DNA of 64,000 nucleotides from Planococcus circulans (GTDB taxonomy: Bacteria; Bacillota; Bacilli; Bacillales_A; Planococcaceae). The notes under the pieces were generated by a model. That model had not been told where the DNA came from. It worked only from the letters and a program-made list of their open reading frames with translations, and did not search any database. The stretch spans positions 744,001-808,000 of the forward strand of contig NZ_JAIQCL010000001.1 in assembly GCF_020023385.1 (NCBI RefSeq). The letters are read 5' to 3'. The position numbers and the translations under genes were made by a program. This document shows positions 44,775 through 55,200 of the stretch, piece by piece (position 1 is the first letter of the stretch; every line of letters starts with the position of its first letter).

Positions 44775-45944
44775 TCACACTTCTTTAGTTAGTTTATTGA
44801 ACAATTTAATTTGTTTGGCCAACACTTTTTGTTCATCAAATGATTCTTCTACTATTTCACGACTCTTTAATGAAAATTCATGTCTAAGCTGGGGTTCAGC
44901 AACTAGCTTTTTCATTGAATCATAAAGTTCGTCAACATTTTCTTTTTCAAATAAAAACCCATTTTCATTTGGGAAAACTTCTTCTCTGCAGCCTCTAATG
45001 TTTGAAGCAATAATGGGTAACTTCATTCCCATTGCTTCAATGATTGATCTAGGAAGTCCTTCACGATGTGATGGAAGTACAAAAACATCGCTAGTTATAA
45101 GTAACTCCGGTATATCATTTCGAAATCCTAGATGATGTACTCCAGGAGATTTTAGCAATTCCTGCAATTCCTGATAACTTTCCTGATCACGTTCACTATC
45201 AAGCAAACCACCAATAAGGACTAGTTTTGCTTCTGGATATTCCTTGTGCAAGATATTGAAAGCTTGAAGCAATTCGAATATGCCCTTTTCCCTTACTAAT
45301 CTACCAATAAAAGTAAAAACTACATCTTCACTAATTAAACCTAACTTAGGTCTCATATCTTCTAAATCACTATATTTACCGACATTAAACCGATTCCAAA
45401 TATCTACTCCGTTACTTAAATGAAGAGTTTTATCTAAAGATATAAACTTGTCTTGAACAGCTAAATCATAGTCTTCAATACTTTGCAGAAGAAGCCAGTC
45501 CGTTGTCCATTTAGCAGCGTATTTTTCAATAGAATAGAAAACTTTATACGTTGATGGGCTCATTTCATCATGAAAATAAAATCCATGGGCAGTATAGATT
45601 ACATTTTTTTGTCCCGCCATTTTAGCAGCTACTCTTGCTAGAAGAGCAGCTACAGGTGTATGGACATGGACTATATCATATTTTTCTTTTCGCATTAAAG
45701 ATACGAAGGCTCGAATAGTCTTTAAATTGGAGAGAGGAGAAATCTTTCGATCTATGCTGATATCTATCATATGAAGACCATCTTTTTCTAATTCAGCAAA
45801 TAGGCCCGTATCTGTACAGGCATTATGTACTTCGTATCCTTGCTTCATGCTTTCCTTAATAAGAGGTTTCAATAGCCGATCAACAGTAAAATCTATAGCG
45901 CATACTTGAAGAATTTTCGGTTTTTTAGGGATTACAATCTCCAT
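44775..45944 (-). CDS. Glycosyltransferase, GT4 family
   Basis: 389 residues, GT-B fold. Acceptor side: DIVHVHTPVAALLARVAAK, IYTAHGFYFHDEM. Donor side: FIGRLVREKGIFELLQAF, LVLIGGLLDSERDQ, HHLGFRNDIPELLITSDVFVLPSHREGLPRSIIEAMGMKLPIIASNIRGCREE. The E-x7-E donor motif is in REGLPRSIIE. It resembles EpsD/PglA-type enzymes that add the second sugar to the lipid-linked acceptor. Overlaps the gene upstream by 13 bases. Confidence 0.93.
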   Translation of the reverse strand: MEIVIPKKPKILQVCAIDFTVDRLLKPLIKESMKQGYEVHNACTDTGLFAELEKDGLHMIDISIDRKISPLSNLKTIRAFVSLMRKEKYDIVHVHTPVAALLARVAAKMAGQKNVIYTAHGFYFHDEMSPSTYKVFYSIEKYAAKWTTDWLLLQSIEDYDLAVQDKFISLDKTLHLSNGVDIWNRFNVGKYSDLEDMRPKLGLISEDVVFTFIGRLVREKGIFELLQAFNILHKEYPEAKLVLIGGLLDSERDQESYQELQELLKSPGVHHLGFRNDIPELLITSDVFVLPSHREGLPRSIIEAMGMKLPIIASNIRGCREEVFPNENGFLFEKENVDELYDSMKKLVAEPQLRHEFSLKSREIVEESFDEQKVLAKQIKLFNKLTKEV

Positions 45945-47212
45945 AGTTCAATCTCTTCAGGTTTTTCATTTTGTGGTAAAATGCTTTTCACATCGACAAG
46001 TATTCCTTTTTCATTTCTTAATAAAGATTGGATCGTGCTCCAGCTTTTTTGCACATATTCTCTATGAGGAACAGCAAGAACTACGGCATCAGCTTTTTTC
46101 AGCTCATCATATGGAATTAATGTTACGCCATACTCTCGCTCTGCTTCTTGTGAACCAGCTTCAGCATCCGTCACCTGTACATCAATATCATATTCCTGAA
46201 GTTCGCGAATAACATCAATAACTTTTGAGTTGCGCAGATCTGGAACATTTTCTTTAAATGTAAGTCCTAACACGGTAACTTTTGCACCTTGAACTCCTAC
46301 ACCCTGTTTAATTAATTTTTTCACTAGAGTTCTTGCGATGTATTTCCCAAGATCATCATTTATTCTCCGACCTGCTAAAATAACATCTGGTTGATAGCCA
46401 ACAGCTTGAGCTTTGTGAGTAAGATAGTAAGGGTCTACCCCAATACAATGCCCGCCCACTAAACCTGGTGAAAAGTTAAGGAAGTTCCATTTAGTTCCTG
46501 CAGCTGCCAATACTTCAGCGGTATCAATGTCAAGAAGGTCGAAGATTAATGCCAATTCATTCATTAAAGCAATGTTTACATCACGCTGAGTGTTTTCAAT
46601 AACTTTTGCAGCTTCTGCAACTTTAATTGAGCTCGCTTTGTGTACTCCAGCTTTCACGACACTGCAATATGTATCAGCAACTATTTCAAGCACTTCAGGA
46701 GTTTGGCCTGAAACCACCTTAGTGATTGTTGTAAACGTATGTTCTTTGTCACCTGGGTTAATGCGTTCTGGCGAATAACCTACAAAAAAGTCCGTACCGC
46801 ATTTCAATCCAGAAAACTTTTCAAGTACTGGTACACAGTCTTCTTCAGTTGCTCCAGGATAGACTGTAGATTCAAATACCACAATCGTTCCTTTACTTAA
46901 GTTTTTACCAACAGTTTCTGATGCTTTAAGAAGAGGTGTTAAATCTGGTTGATTATGTTCATTAATCGGCGTTGGTACAGCCACAATGATAAAATCTGTA
47001 TCTTTCAATTTTGAAGCATCCGACGTAAAGTCGATGTTTACTTCTTTCAGTTCTTCATCCGTTACTTCATTTGTGTAATCTGTTCCACCTATTAAACTAG
47101 AAATCCGATTTGCATTGATATCAAATCCTATAATATGATGTTCATGTCCAAATGCTACTGCTACCGGTAACCCTACGTACCCTAATCCTACAACGCCAAT
47201 TTTTCTATTCAT
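45932..47212 (-). CDS. Nucleotide sugar dehydrogenase (UDP-HexNAc 6-dehydrogenase type, TviB/WbpA-like)
   Basis: 426 residues, UDP-Glc/GDP-Man dehydrogenase family: N-terminal NAD domain GVVGLGYVGLPVAVAFG, VAVPTPINEHNQPDL, ESTVYPGATEEDC, central AEAAKVIENTQRDVNIALMNELA, catalytic Cys in GGHCIGVDPYYL, and C-terminal TFKENVPDLRNSKVIDV. Oxidises C6 of a UDP-sugar to a uronic acid. Length and sequence are closer to the Vi-antigen type than to UDP-glucose dehydrogenase. Confidence 0.92.
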   Translation of the reverse strand: MNRKIGVVGLGYVGLPVAVAFGHEHHIIGFDINANRISSLIGGTDYTNEVTDEELKEVNIDFTSDASKLKDTDFIIVAVPTPINEHNQPDLTPLLKASETVGKNLSKGTIVVFESTVYPGATEEDCVPVLEKFSGLKCGTDFFVGYSPERINPGDKEHTFTTITKVVSGQTPEVLEIVADTYCSVVKAGVHKASSIKVAEAAKVIENTQRDVNIALMNELALIFDLLDIDTAEVLAAAGTKWNFLNFSPGLVGGHCIGVDPYYLTHKAQAVGYQPDVILAGRRINDDLGKYIARTLVKKLIKQGVGVQGAKVTVLGLTFKENVPDLRNSKVIDVIRELQEYDIDVQVTDAEAGSQEAEREYGVTLIPYDELKKADAVVLAVPHREYVQKSWSTIQSLLRNEKGILVDVKSILPQNEKPEEIELWRL

Positions 47213-48222
47213 TATAATTTCACTCCATAATAACTGACATACCAGTCAACGAATTTTCCTACGCCATCTTTAATATTTGTTTCTGGTTGAAAATCAATGT
47301 CCCTGTAGAGGTCTTCTACATTTGCATAAGTAGCTGGAACATCTCCTGCTTGGAGCGGCATAAAGTTCTTAATCGCTTTCTTGCCAGTTTTCTCTTCGAT
47401 AGCTTCAATAAAGTCCATTAAACGGACAGGGCTGTTATTTCCAATGTTATAGATTTTATAAGGTGCATAACTCGTACCTGGATCAGGATTTTCTCCCGTC
47501 CACTCAGGGTTCGGCTGAGCTGGTTTTTCGACCAGACGCGTAATAGCTTCTACAATATCATCAACATACGTAAAGTCTCTCATCATCTCGCCATTGTTAA
47601 AGACATTGATTGCCTTGCCTTCAAGGATATTTTTTGTGAACATAAACAAGGCCATATCAGGACGTCCCCATGGACCATATACAGTAAAGAACCTTAAACC
47701 AGTTGTTGGAATGTCATATAGACTACTATATGTATGAGCCATTAATTCATTGGCTTTCTTAGTTGCTGCATATAGGCTAAGTGGATGATCAATATTGTCA
47801 TGAACTGAGAATGGCAAAGAAGTATTTGCCCCGTATACTGAGCTTGATGAAGCATATATTAGGTGTTTAATCTCGTTATGGCGACTAGCTTCAAGTATAT
47901 TCATGAAGCCTACAATATTAGAATCAATATAAGCACGTGGGTTTTCGATGCTATAGCGAACTCCAGCTTGAGCAGCTAAGTTTACTACTACATCAGGTTT
48001 TTCTTTTTCAAAAATGCTAGCAATTTCTTTACTGTCTTCTAAATCTGTTTTATGAAATATAAAGTTCGAGTTTTCTAATAAACTTAAACGTGCTTCTTTT
48101 AGAGAGACCGAATAATAATCATTTAGATTATCAATTCCTATAATGGAGTAGTTTTGTTTTAAAAGTTTTTTTGCTAGGGTCGACCCTATGAAGCCAGCGG
48201 CTCCAGTTATTAGTATTTTCAT
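47212..48222 (-). CDS. UDP-uronate 4-epimerase (UDP-glucuronate epimerase family)
   Basis: 336 residues from [13 protein letters not shown], with TTGGAGGG ahead; the longer frame overlaps the upstream gene. Extended [36 protein letters not shown], catalytic Tyr/Lys in [32 protein letters not shown], and [15 protein letters not shown]. Epimerises the uronic acid made by the dehydrogenase, so the repeat unit should hold a galacturonic-type (possibly N-acetylated) sugar. 1-base overlap with the dehydrogenase gene. Confidence 0.92.
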   Translation of the reverse strand: MKILITGAAGFIGSTLAKKLLKQNYSIIGIDNLNDYYSVSLKEARLSLLENSNFIFHKTDLEDSKEIASIFEKEKPDVVVNLAAQAGVRYSIENPRAYIDSNIVGFMNILEASRHNEIKHLIYASSSSVYGANTSLPFSVHDNIDHPLSLYAATKKANELMAHTYSSLYDIPTTGLRFFTVYGPWGRPDMALFMFTKNILEGKAINVFNNGEMMRDFTYVDDIVEAITRLVEKPAQPNPEWTGENPDPGTSYAPYKIYNIGNNSPVRLMDFIEAIEEKTGKKAIKNFMPLQAGDVPATYANVEDLYRDIDFQPETNIKDGVGKFVDWYVSYYGVKL

Positions 48223-48250
48223 ATTTTTCCCTCCAAGGATGTAAACTAAA

Positions 48251-49501
48251 TTATAAAGAAGTCTTCTTATTTCGTTTAGAATATGTTCTATGGGAAAGCA
48301 TAGCCCAAGCAACAATAAATAATGGTATTAACTTTGTTCTATGTCTCATAGCAGTTCCTGCATTGCCTGTTCCATATGAAAATACAAATATACTGATGAA
48401 TAATAGTATTACTAGTGAAACTTTAACTTTCTTTTCTAAGGAACTTTTCTTTATATAAGTTAATATCATTATTGCTAAGAAAATATATATGACGGAATCA
48501 AAGCCAAAACTTATTAAATCACTCATGCCACGCCAGTTAAAGGGAAGTGGAGAAAAAAGGAAAAATATCATCTTGAGAGGAGTTAAGAGGAATACAAGCC
48601 AACCATTTAAATGATTAAAGCTTTGTAAGTAAGCCGATCCTCCGCTATTCGTAACGTCTAAATTTTCTACCCCATCCTCTTGAAGGCTAAGAAATTTTGA
48701 TAAAAATAAATCATCATTTAATAACAAAAACAAAAAAATAATAATAAAGAAAAATAAATAGAGTTTTTTATTTTTTATACCCTTTTTAGATTGCAAGAAA
48801 ATCAATATGACTAAATAGGACAATAACACACCAATCATCCCAGCATGAAAAAGCATGGAAAATAAAATAAATATTATTGCAAACAAGAAACTCAAAAAGT
48901 TCTTTTTATTCATCCATGTAAAGAAATTATACAAAGATAACATAAGAAAAAATATAATTATTGATTCTCTCAAAAGAATACTTGTCATAAACATTAAATT
49001 TGGAGCAAAAGTAAAGATTACTAATGACCAAAAAATAAGCGTTTCATTTACGTTAAAAATCCGTAAGGTTTTTAATAAATAAATAGCTGAGAAAATCCAA
49101 AGAACAATATTTAGAAATTGAGCTAAAATGCGTTGATCTCCAAAAAAATAATAGAAACCCGACAATAGAGTCACATAAAAAGTTCTACCTTCAGATAATG
49201 ACATTTCTCCATTAGCAATTTTTAAGGAAGCTGTATGGAAATATTCAGTGTCAGCTCCACTTCCAAATATAGGTATAAATGGAACATAAATATCTATTAA
49301 AAGAATAACTATTCTCAAACAAAATCCTATATAAATCAGAAAAATCCACTTTCCCGAATAATTTTTTAGCAAATAAACCGATACTGTAAAAAAAAGTATC
49401 GCAACTAATAAAAGACTATATATATCATTAATAATAATAAAATTCTTAATGATAAACGTTATGAGCGCTTGAAAAATAACTACTATGAAAATCAATAACA
49501 T
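48251..49501 (-). CDS. Polysaccharide polymerase-like membrane protein (Wzy candidate)
   Basis: 416 residues, about 11 hydrophobic segments, very AT-rich. A large loop near residues 85-110 ([20 protein letters not shown]) and the motif [19 protein letters not shown] resemble membrane polymerases or GT39-like proteins of Firmicute EPS loci. The pairing with a flippase and BY-kinase system supports the Wzy call; the sequence alone would not. Confidence 0.65.
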   Translation of the reverse strand: MLLIFIVVIFQALITFIIKNFIIINDIYSLLLVAILFFTVSVYLLKNYSGKWIFLIYIGFCLRIVILLIDIYVPFIPIFGSGADTEYFHTASLKIANGEMSLSEGRTFYVTLLSGFYYFFGDQRILAQFLNIVLWIFSAIYLLKTLRIFNVNETLIFWSLVIFTFAPNLMFMTSILLRESIIIFFLMLSLYNFFTWMNKKNFLSFLFAIIFILFSMLFHAGMIGVLLSYLVILIFLQSKKGIKNKKLYLFFFIIIFLFLLLNDDLFLSKFLSLQEDGVENLDVTNSGGSAYLQSFNHLNGWLVFLLTPLKMIFFLFSPLPFNWRGMSDLISFGFDSVIYIFLAIMILTYIKKSSLEKKVKVSLVILLFISIFVFSYGTGNAGTAMRHRTKLIPLFIVAWAMLSHRTYSKRNKKTSL

Positions 49502-49719
49502 CTTAATAAAGCACTCCTTCTAATAGGGAAAGTTTTAATCATAAGTTAAATATATTCCGCAATCTAATTAACTCCTTTTAATTTTATAGTAAAATTTTTA
49601 GCCTATATAAAAAACAATTCATATAGCAAATATTTCAAGGATAAATATTCTCAAAATTGCATTAGAATTATTATGAATTTAAACTACGTTTTTTTTTTTT
49701 GACATAAGACAAGTACAAA

Positions 49720-50271
49720 TTAAATATCTTTTATTTTTTTTATTGGAACTCCTGCAACTAACGAATTTGCTTCAATGTTTTTATTTACTATTGATCCTGC
49801 CGCTACAACTGATCGACTATTTATAGTGACTCCATTTAAAATCCGAACTCCACAACCAATCCAAACATCTTCATGTATTATAACGGGAGAAGATGTAACT
49901 ACATTGTATTTAATAGGAAGTCCTGTATTATCCCACGTGTGAGAAGATGTTAATATACTTGAATTATGAGCGATTGAAACGTTATCCCCTATCGTTAAAC
50001 CACCTTTAGCTTCAATATATGAAAAATCATGAATACTAACATTTTCACCTATTATTAACTTTTCGAAATTTTTTATTGTAACATATTTTCCAATATAAAC
50101 ATTACCTCCACATTCTTTGGCCAAATTCTTGAGTACGCAGTATCGTAGTGCCACACTCAAATTCCCACTATAATTTCCCGAGGAGTCCCACAAAATTTTT
50201 AAAAAAAAATTTGGTAAAGGCTTAAATATATAACTAAATAATAAAATTACTTTTCTATACTTTTTAAACAT
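49720..50271 (-). CDS. Hexapeptide-repeat acyltransferase
   Basis: 183 residues from ATG (GGTGGAGAG ahead), overlapping the flippase gene by 8 bases. N-terminal amphipathic helix (FSYIFKPLPNFFLKILWD), then left-handed beta-helix repeats typical of maltose/galactoside acetyltransferases: IGKYVTIKNFEKLIIGENVSIHDFSY, HNSSILTSSHTWDN (His), IHEDVWIGCGVRILNGVTINSRSVVAAGSIV. Likely O-acetylates the repeat unit. Confidence 0.9.
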   Translation of the reverse strand: MFKKYRKVILLFSYIFKPLPNFFLKILWDSSGNYSGNLSVALRYCVLKNLAKECGGNVYIGKYVTIKNFEKLIIGENVSIHDFSYIEAKGGLTIGDNVSIAHNSSILTSSHTWDNTGLPIKYNVVTSSPVIIHEDVWIGCGVRILNGVTINSRSVVAAGSIVNKNIEANSLVAGVPIKKIKDI

Positions 50272-51496
50272 TCTCTCCACCACTATTCTTTAAATTATTG
50301 TACTGAACATAATTCATCAACTTTATTAAAAATGAACATTTAATTACAAACTGAAAAACAATTCCTATCAAAAATGATATAGCAGCGCCTAATGTACTAA
50401 AATTAGGAATCAAAACATAACTTGCTATACTAATGATGGTAATAGTGCCGATTTGAATATATAGAAGATTGTTAAATTTCTTCCAAGCACTAAATATAAC
50501 GTCTATCAGTATCACATAATAAGTTAATATAGCTCCTCCCATAATTATTAAAAACTCCATGTGATAAGAAACGAATTCAGAAGTATAAACTTTGCTAAGA
50601 ATTACATCTCCAAAAAGCAATAAAAGAATCCAACCGAAAATTGCTGTAATCCAAAATACTATACTAATTTTCAAATAAATTTTTTTTATATATTTTAAAT
50701 TCTTCATATTTTTAACTACTATAGGCAATAGAAAACCGCTTATTGAAAACAAAATCGTGTTTCCAGCAGAATAAAAAAACATCAGAGAAGAAAAGAAGCC
50801 AAGCTCTTGAATACCATTTGTTATTTCTAAGTAAAATCTGGGTATGTTAGTATTCATAGAAGAAATTGCAAGTGTGATACCCAAAGATATACCAGCCAGT
50901 GAAAGTGAGAATATAGAAGTAATTTTTATTCCTTTATACAATTTTAGTTTAATCAAACCAAGACTCAGTAATTCTTTCAGTGCTAATATAATTGTAAAAA
51001 CTAGCACTAAAAGAAAAATAAAAAGGGGGTTGAAAACTTTAATGAACAACAAACTAACTATTAAGATTGAACCTATTGATTGGAAAATCTTTATTCTTCC
51101 AATAATCTGATGTTCCATTTTTTTTTGACGAAATGCAAATAAAATTTCTTGTAGCGATTCTACGCCTTTTATAAAAGCAATGGTAAGTATCAAATAAAAC
51201 TCTGAATGATTAAATTCTTTAATTAATAGAATAATCATTATTAATATCATGAAACAAAATATCATTATTAATCTATTCAATAAAAATGTTTCTCTTTTTG
51301 AATTTTCATTCGTAATATATATCGTCTTTAATCCCCAACTAAATAACATCAATATAGGACCGGAATAAGCTAAAGCTAATGAATATAATCCTACATCACT
51401 AATCGAGACTGTTTTCGCTAAAATTATAACTGTAATCCATTGAGATAATCCGAAAAATATATTACCAATTAAATACGTACTGAATTTTTTTTTCAT
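50264..51496 (-). CDS. Oligosaccharide flippase (Wzx, MATE/MVF-type)
   Basis: 410 residues, about 12 transmembrane segments, composed almost wholly of Ile, Leu, Phe and Lys codons with A/T. Starts KKFSTYLIGNIFFGLSQWITVIILAKTVSISDVGLYSLALAYSGPI, the polysaccharide-synthase/flippase beginning. Moves lipid-linked repeat units across the membrane. Very low GC compared with the flanking genes, a mark of the exchangeable centre of the locus. Confidence 0.85.
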   Translation of the reverse strand: MKKKFSTYLIGNIFFGLSQWITVIILAKTVSISDVGLYSLALAYSGPILMLFSWGLKTIYITNENSKRETFLLNRLIMIFCFMILIMIILLIKEFNHSEFYLILTIAFIKGVESLQEILFAFRQKKMEHQIIGRIKIFQSIGSILIVSLLFIKVFNPLFIFLLVLVFTIILALKELLSLGLIKLKLYKGIKITSIFSLSLAGISLGITLAISSMNTNIPRFYLEITNGIQELGFFSSLMFFYSAGNTILFSISGFLLPIVVKNMKNLKYIKKIYLKISIVFWITAIFGWILLLLFGDVILSKVYTSEFVSYHMEFLIIMGGAILTYYVILIDVIFSAWKKFNNLLYIQIGTITIISIASYVLIPNFSTLGAAISFLIGIVFQFVIKCSFLIKLMNYVQYNNLKNSGGENV

Positions 51497-51714
51497 AATT
51501 TATCCTCTTTATATATGACAGTTTGTCAATTTAAGTACGACATTTCACTCTTAACAGCTTTGCTTGCCGTTTTCGGTACTTCCTTGCTGGCAGTTTGAAA
51601 CCTCATATTTTCTCATCAAAATCTAAAATTGTCATTTAGCAAGAAAATAACTTCCATACAATTTTTGTCTTTAAACCAGTTTCTTTATATATTATGATTT
51701 GTCTTTCAAAGCAA

Positions 51715-53568
51715 TTATTTATTCCCTACTTTAACATTTGAAATAACTGCATTCTTTCGATTAGCTAACTCTATCAAAACATCCTTAACCTCATCATCCC
51801 GCATATCAGGCAGCTTATCCAAAAGATAAATCAACTCACCCTCACTAATCGGGTTCGCCTTCCCGATATAAATCTTCGGAAAAACCTGCTCGGTTTGGAT
51901 CTCATTATCATTCAATAACTCTTCAAACAACTTCTCCCCAGGACGAATTCCAGAAAAATTGATGCCAATCTCGCCTTCTGAATAACCGGACAAGCGGATC
52001 AGGTTCTGTGCCAAATCGACAATCTTCACAGGCTCTCCCATATCCAAAACGAATACTTCTCCACCTTCAGCCAATGTTCCTGCCTGAATAACAAGACGTG
52101 ATGCTTCTGGAATCGTCATGAAATAACGAGTCATTCGTGGATCAGTCACCGTAACCGGACCACCAGCCGCGATTTGTTTCTTGAACAGTGGAATAACCGA
52201 CCCCCGGGAACCGAGTACGTTACCAAAGCGAACAGCCGCGAATTTTGTGTCGCTGCGCTTCGCCAAGTTTTGGACGATCATTTCCGCAAAACGTTTCGTC
52301 GCCCCCATGATGTTCGGCGGGTTCACCGCTTTATCGGTCGAGACCATAACGAAATTGCCTACTCCGCTCAAATGCGCAGCTTCTGCAACGTTCTTCGTAC
52401 CATAGACATTGTTCTTGACCGCTTCCATCGGGTTCCCTTCCATCAACGGTACATGCTTATGCGCCGCTGCATGGTAGACAACATCTGGTTTATAGGTCTT
52501 CATGATTTCCAAGATGCGTTCGCGGTCTTGGACGTCTGCGATAATCGGGATAATTTCTGTATCAGGTGAGAGTTTTTGACGAAGCTCCATGTCGATCAAG
52601 TAAATCGAATTTTCGCCGTGGCCTAAAAGCAGGAGCTTCTTCGGACCAAAACGCGCAATTTGGCGTGAAATTTCAGAGCCGATCGAACCACCTGCCCCTG
52701 TTACCAAAATCGTTTTACTGGTCAACTGGTTCGCAATCTTGTTCATATCGAGCTTCACTTCATCACGACCCAACAGGTCTTCGATCTTCACGTCCTGGAT
52801 ATCCGTCACGGACACTTTCCCTGTCATGATGTCTTCAATGAGCGGAATCGTCTGTGTCCGAACTCCGGAGTCCATACAAGTCTTGATCAGTTCGGCGGTT
52901 TCCTGCTTACCGAGTGAAGGAATGGCGATGATGATGGTATCGATCAGATTATCCTTAGCGATTTCCGCAACGTCTTTCGTGTTGCCGTGGACGACCCGGA
53001 CACCGTAAATATCAAGGCCTTGTTTGTTCTTATCGTCATCGACATATAATACCGGCAACAGGCCGTTTTCGGGATTAGCCAGCAATTGGCGAGCCACTAA
53101 GCTGCCTGCTTTCCCGGCACCTACTACTAAAGTTCGTTTCAGTTCTGAACTTTTGGGTTTCATCTTGTTGTCTCGGAACAGCCGCCATGACAAGCGCGAT
53201 CCGCCGATTAAGATAAGATGCAGCATCCACGTAATCGCTAGAGCGCGGAAGAGCACATCGCCTCTGTACATGTATTGGACTAGACCAATCACGACGATGG
53301 ACCAGCTGACCGCTTTGAAAATGGAAGTCAGTTCTCCGATCGAAGCGTACTCCCAAACTTTGCGATACAAGCCGTAATACATCGCCAACGCATGGTGGGC
53401 GACGAAAATCGTCAGCGCACTCGCCATCAGGAATTGGTTCTGAAGAACAGCTTCATAAGGGTAAAGCACATAATAACCAACGAATATAGAGAAAAATACA
53501 ATTAATGAGTCAACAATCAGTAATAAAGACACACGGTTTTTCAACGACAAAGCAGTCAATCCTTTCAA
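51715..53568 (-). CDS. UDP-GlcNAc 4,6-dehydratase, membrane type (CapD/PglF/EpsC family)
   Basis: 617 residues. Four TMs in the first 115 residues, a Rossmann-like CoA-binding-type domain (VVGAGKAGSLVARQLL, about 148), then the SDR domain: VTGAGGSIGSEISRQI (about 285-300), YHAAAHKHVPLMEGNP, MVSTDKAVNPPNIMGATKR (catalytic Thr-Asp-Lys and modified Met/Lys), FGNVLGSRGSVIPLF. Forms UDP-4-keto-6-deoxy-GlcNAc, the first step to bacillosamine. The TTG at 53568 has no clear ribosome site; in-frame TTG codons a few residues on are equally possible. Confidence 0.93.
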   Translation of the reverse strand: MKGLTALSLKNRVSLLLIVDSLIVFFSIFVGYYVLYPYEAVLQNQFLMASALTIFVAHHALAMYYGLYRKVWEYASIGELTSIFKAVSWSIVVIGLVQYMYRGDVLFRALAITWMLHLILIGGSRLSWRLFRDNKMKPKSSELKRTLVVGAGKAGSLVARQLLANPENGLLPVLYVDDDKNKQGLDIYGVRVVHGNTKDVAEIAKDNLIDTIIIAIPSLGKQETAELIKTCMDSGVRTQTIPLIEDIMTGKVSVTDIQDVKIEDLLGRDEVKLDMNKIANQLTSKTILVTGAGGSIGSEISRQIARFGPKKLLLLGHGENSIYLIDMELRQKLSPDTEIIPIIADVQDRERILEIMKTYKPDVVYHAAAHKHVPLMEGNPMEAVKNNVYGTKNVAEAAHLSGVGNFVMVSTDKAVNPPNIMGATKRFAEMIVQNLAKRSDTKFAAVRFGNVLGSRGSVIPLFKKQIAAGGPVTVTDPRMTRYFMTIPEASRLVIQAGTLAEGGEVFVLDMGEPVKIVDLAQNLIRLSGYSEGEIGINFSGIRPGEKLFEELLNDNEIQTEQVFPKIYIGKANPISEGELIYLLDKLPDMRDDEVKDVLIELANRKNAVISNVKVGNK

Positions 53569-53676
53569 TACCCAGTACTATATACATAGCTTTGTAAAAA
53601 TCTTATCTAACTCTAACATAGGTTGAAATGGAAATGATAGGATTTTTAAAACAAATTAATACTTTTTTATTATTTA

Positions 53677-54444
53677 TTAAGCAAATATATTCCACCATTT
53701 CCCTTTTTGAATGTCATCAGGTTCCAGCACATGCAGATGATTATCCAACAGGATGCGTTCGTTGTTTTCCAGAAAAATATCGACCATGTCATGCTGCTTC
53801 TTTTTCTCCAGGTAATCGAGGCCTTCATTGAACAGGAATGGCCGTTTGTCCAGGCTGTGGACATCCGATCCATAGACATGGATCAAGTTGGCGTCGATCA
53901 GGGTCATGGCAGTACGCTGAATGGCTTTGCCGAAACTTCCGGCAACGGATCCCGCAGTGACTTGCGCCATTGCTCCGTGGAGTAAGAGTTTCTTTAAACG
54001 TTCCGGCTTTTCGATGATGCCTTGGTTGCGCTCAGCGTGGGCGATGATCGGCACGTAATTATTGGTGATCAATTGCTGGATGATCGGTACGGTGTAAGCT
54101 GGTATGCCGGATGACGGAAGCTCGAGCAGAACATAACGAGATCCTGCCATCGTCAACGCTTCTTTTGCCAGCAGCTTTTCCGGCAGCTTTTCGCTCAGGC
54201 GGCATTCCTGGCCGCTGTAGATTTTAATCGGCAGCTGTTCTTGTGCGATATAGCTATTGACCAGCTCCAATTGCTTTTTTAATGCTGCGAGGTTTGTTTG
54301 GAAGTTCGGGTGAAAGGCGTGTGGTGTGGCGATGATGCCGGTCAGCTGTTCGTCAACAGCTTTTTCCAACATCCGTTTTGTCTGTTCCATCGTTTCCGCT
54401 CCGTCATCTAGACCGGGCAGGATATGAGCATGCGTATCGATCAT
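53677..54444 (-). CDS. Manganese-dependent protein-tyrosine phosphatase (CpsB/YwqE, PHP family)
   Basis: 255 residues. PHP metal motifs IDTHAHILPGLDDGAETMEQT (2-22), TPHAFHP, GQECRLSEKLPEK, ELPSSGIP, IIAHAERNQGI, and GSDVHSL. Removes phosphate from the Tyr-rich tail of the BY-kinase encoded next to it and so controls polymer export. AAGGAGGAAC ahead of the ATG. Confidence 0.94.
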   Translation of the reverse strand: MIDTHAHILPGLDDGAETMEQTKRMLEKAVDEQLTGIIATPHAFHPNFQTNLAALKKQLELVNSYIAQEQLPIKIYSGQECRLSEKLPEKLLAKEALTMAGSRYVLLELPSSGIPAYTVPIIQQLITNNYVPIIAHAERNQGIIEKPERLKKLLLHGAMAQVTAGSVAGSFGKAIQRTAMTLIDANLIHVYGSDVHSLDKRPFLFNEGLDYLEKKKQHDMVDIFLENNERILLDNHLHVLEPDDIQKGKWWNIFA

Positions 54445-54494
54445 TTCATGTTCCTCCTTGTGCGCTTAAAAAAAAGTAAAAAGGAAAATCCTTT

Positions 54495-55196
54495 TTACTC
54501 TGCATTCCCGTAATATTGATAATAATAGCTGTCTTTTGCCAGAGCGTAATTATTCAGTACCGCGCCAATCAGACGGCTGTTGGATGACTCGATGGCTTCT
54601 TTGGCTTTCAGCGCCATTTCTTTTTCGGTATTGCCCGAGCTGACGACCAGAATCGTGCCTTCGCATTTGTTCGCCAAAATCTGTCCATCGGTTACGGAAA
54701 GAACAGGCGGTGCATCGAAGATGATCAGGTCATACATTTCTTTCAGTTGTTCGATCAATGTTGTCATTGACTTGGAAGCGAGCAGTTCTGCCGGGTTCGG
54801 CGGAATCGGACCGCATGTCATCAAATCCAGGCGTTCAACCGCTGTTGGGCGGATGACTTCCTGGATGGAATTTTGGCGCGTCAATACACTCGACAATCCA
54901 ACCGTGTTCCCCATACGGAATGTGTAATGCGTCGTCGGTTTGCGCATATCGCCGTCCACCAGCAAGACTTTCTTTCCTTCCTGTGCGAAGACGACTGCCA
55001 GGTTGGCCGACGTTGTCGACTTTCCTTCTGACGGAGCTGCAGACGTGACGACAAGCGTACGGATTTCTGCATCCGGTGATGAAAAGTTGATGTTGGTGCG
55101 CAAGGTACGGAATTGTTCCGCTACGAACGAGCGGGGTGTGGTGAATGCGATGAGTTTACGTGCAGTTTCCTGCAGGACTTTTTTCTTTCTTGCCAT
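54495..55196 (-). CDS. Bacterial tyrosine kinase (CpsD/CapB family)
   Basis: 233 residues. RTLRTNINFSSP start region, Walker A SAAPSEGKSTTSANLAV (about 51-67), Walker A' VLLVDGDMRKPTTH, Walker B LIIFDAPPVLSVTD, and a C-terminal Tyr cluster YALAKDSYYYQYYG for autophosphorylation. Works with the membrane modulator encoded 4 bases upstream. Confidence 0.95.
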   Translation of the reverse strand: MARKKKVLQETARKLIAFTTPRSFVAEQFRTLRTNINFSSPDAEIRTLVVTSAAPSEGKSTTSANLAVVFAQEGKKVLLVDGDMRKPTTHYTFRMGNTVGLSSVLTRQNSIQEVIRPTAVERLDLMTCGPIPPNPAELLASKSMTTLIEQLKEMYDLIIFDAPPVLSVTDGQILANKCEGTILVVSSGNTEKEMALKAKEAIESSNSRLIGAVLNNYALAKDSYYYQYYGNAE

Positions 55197-55200
55197 AGCG

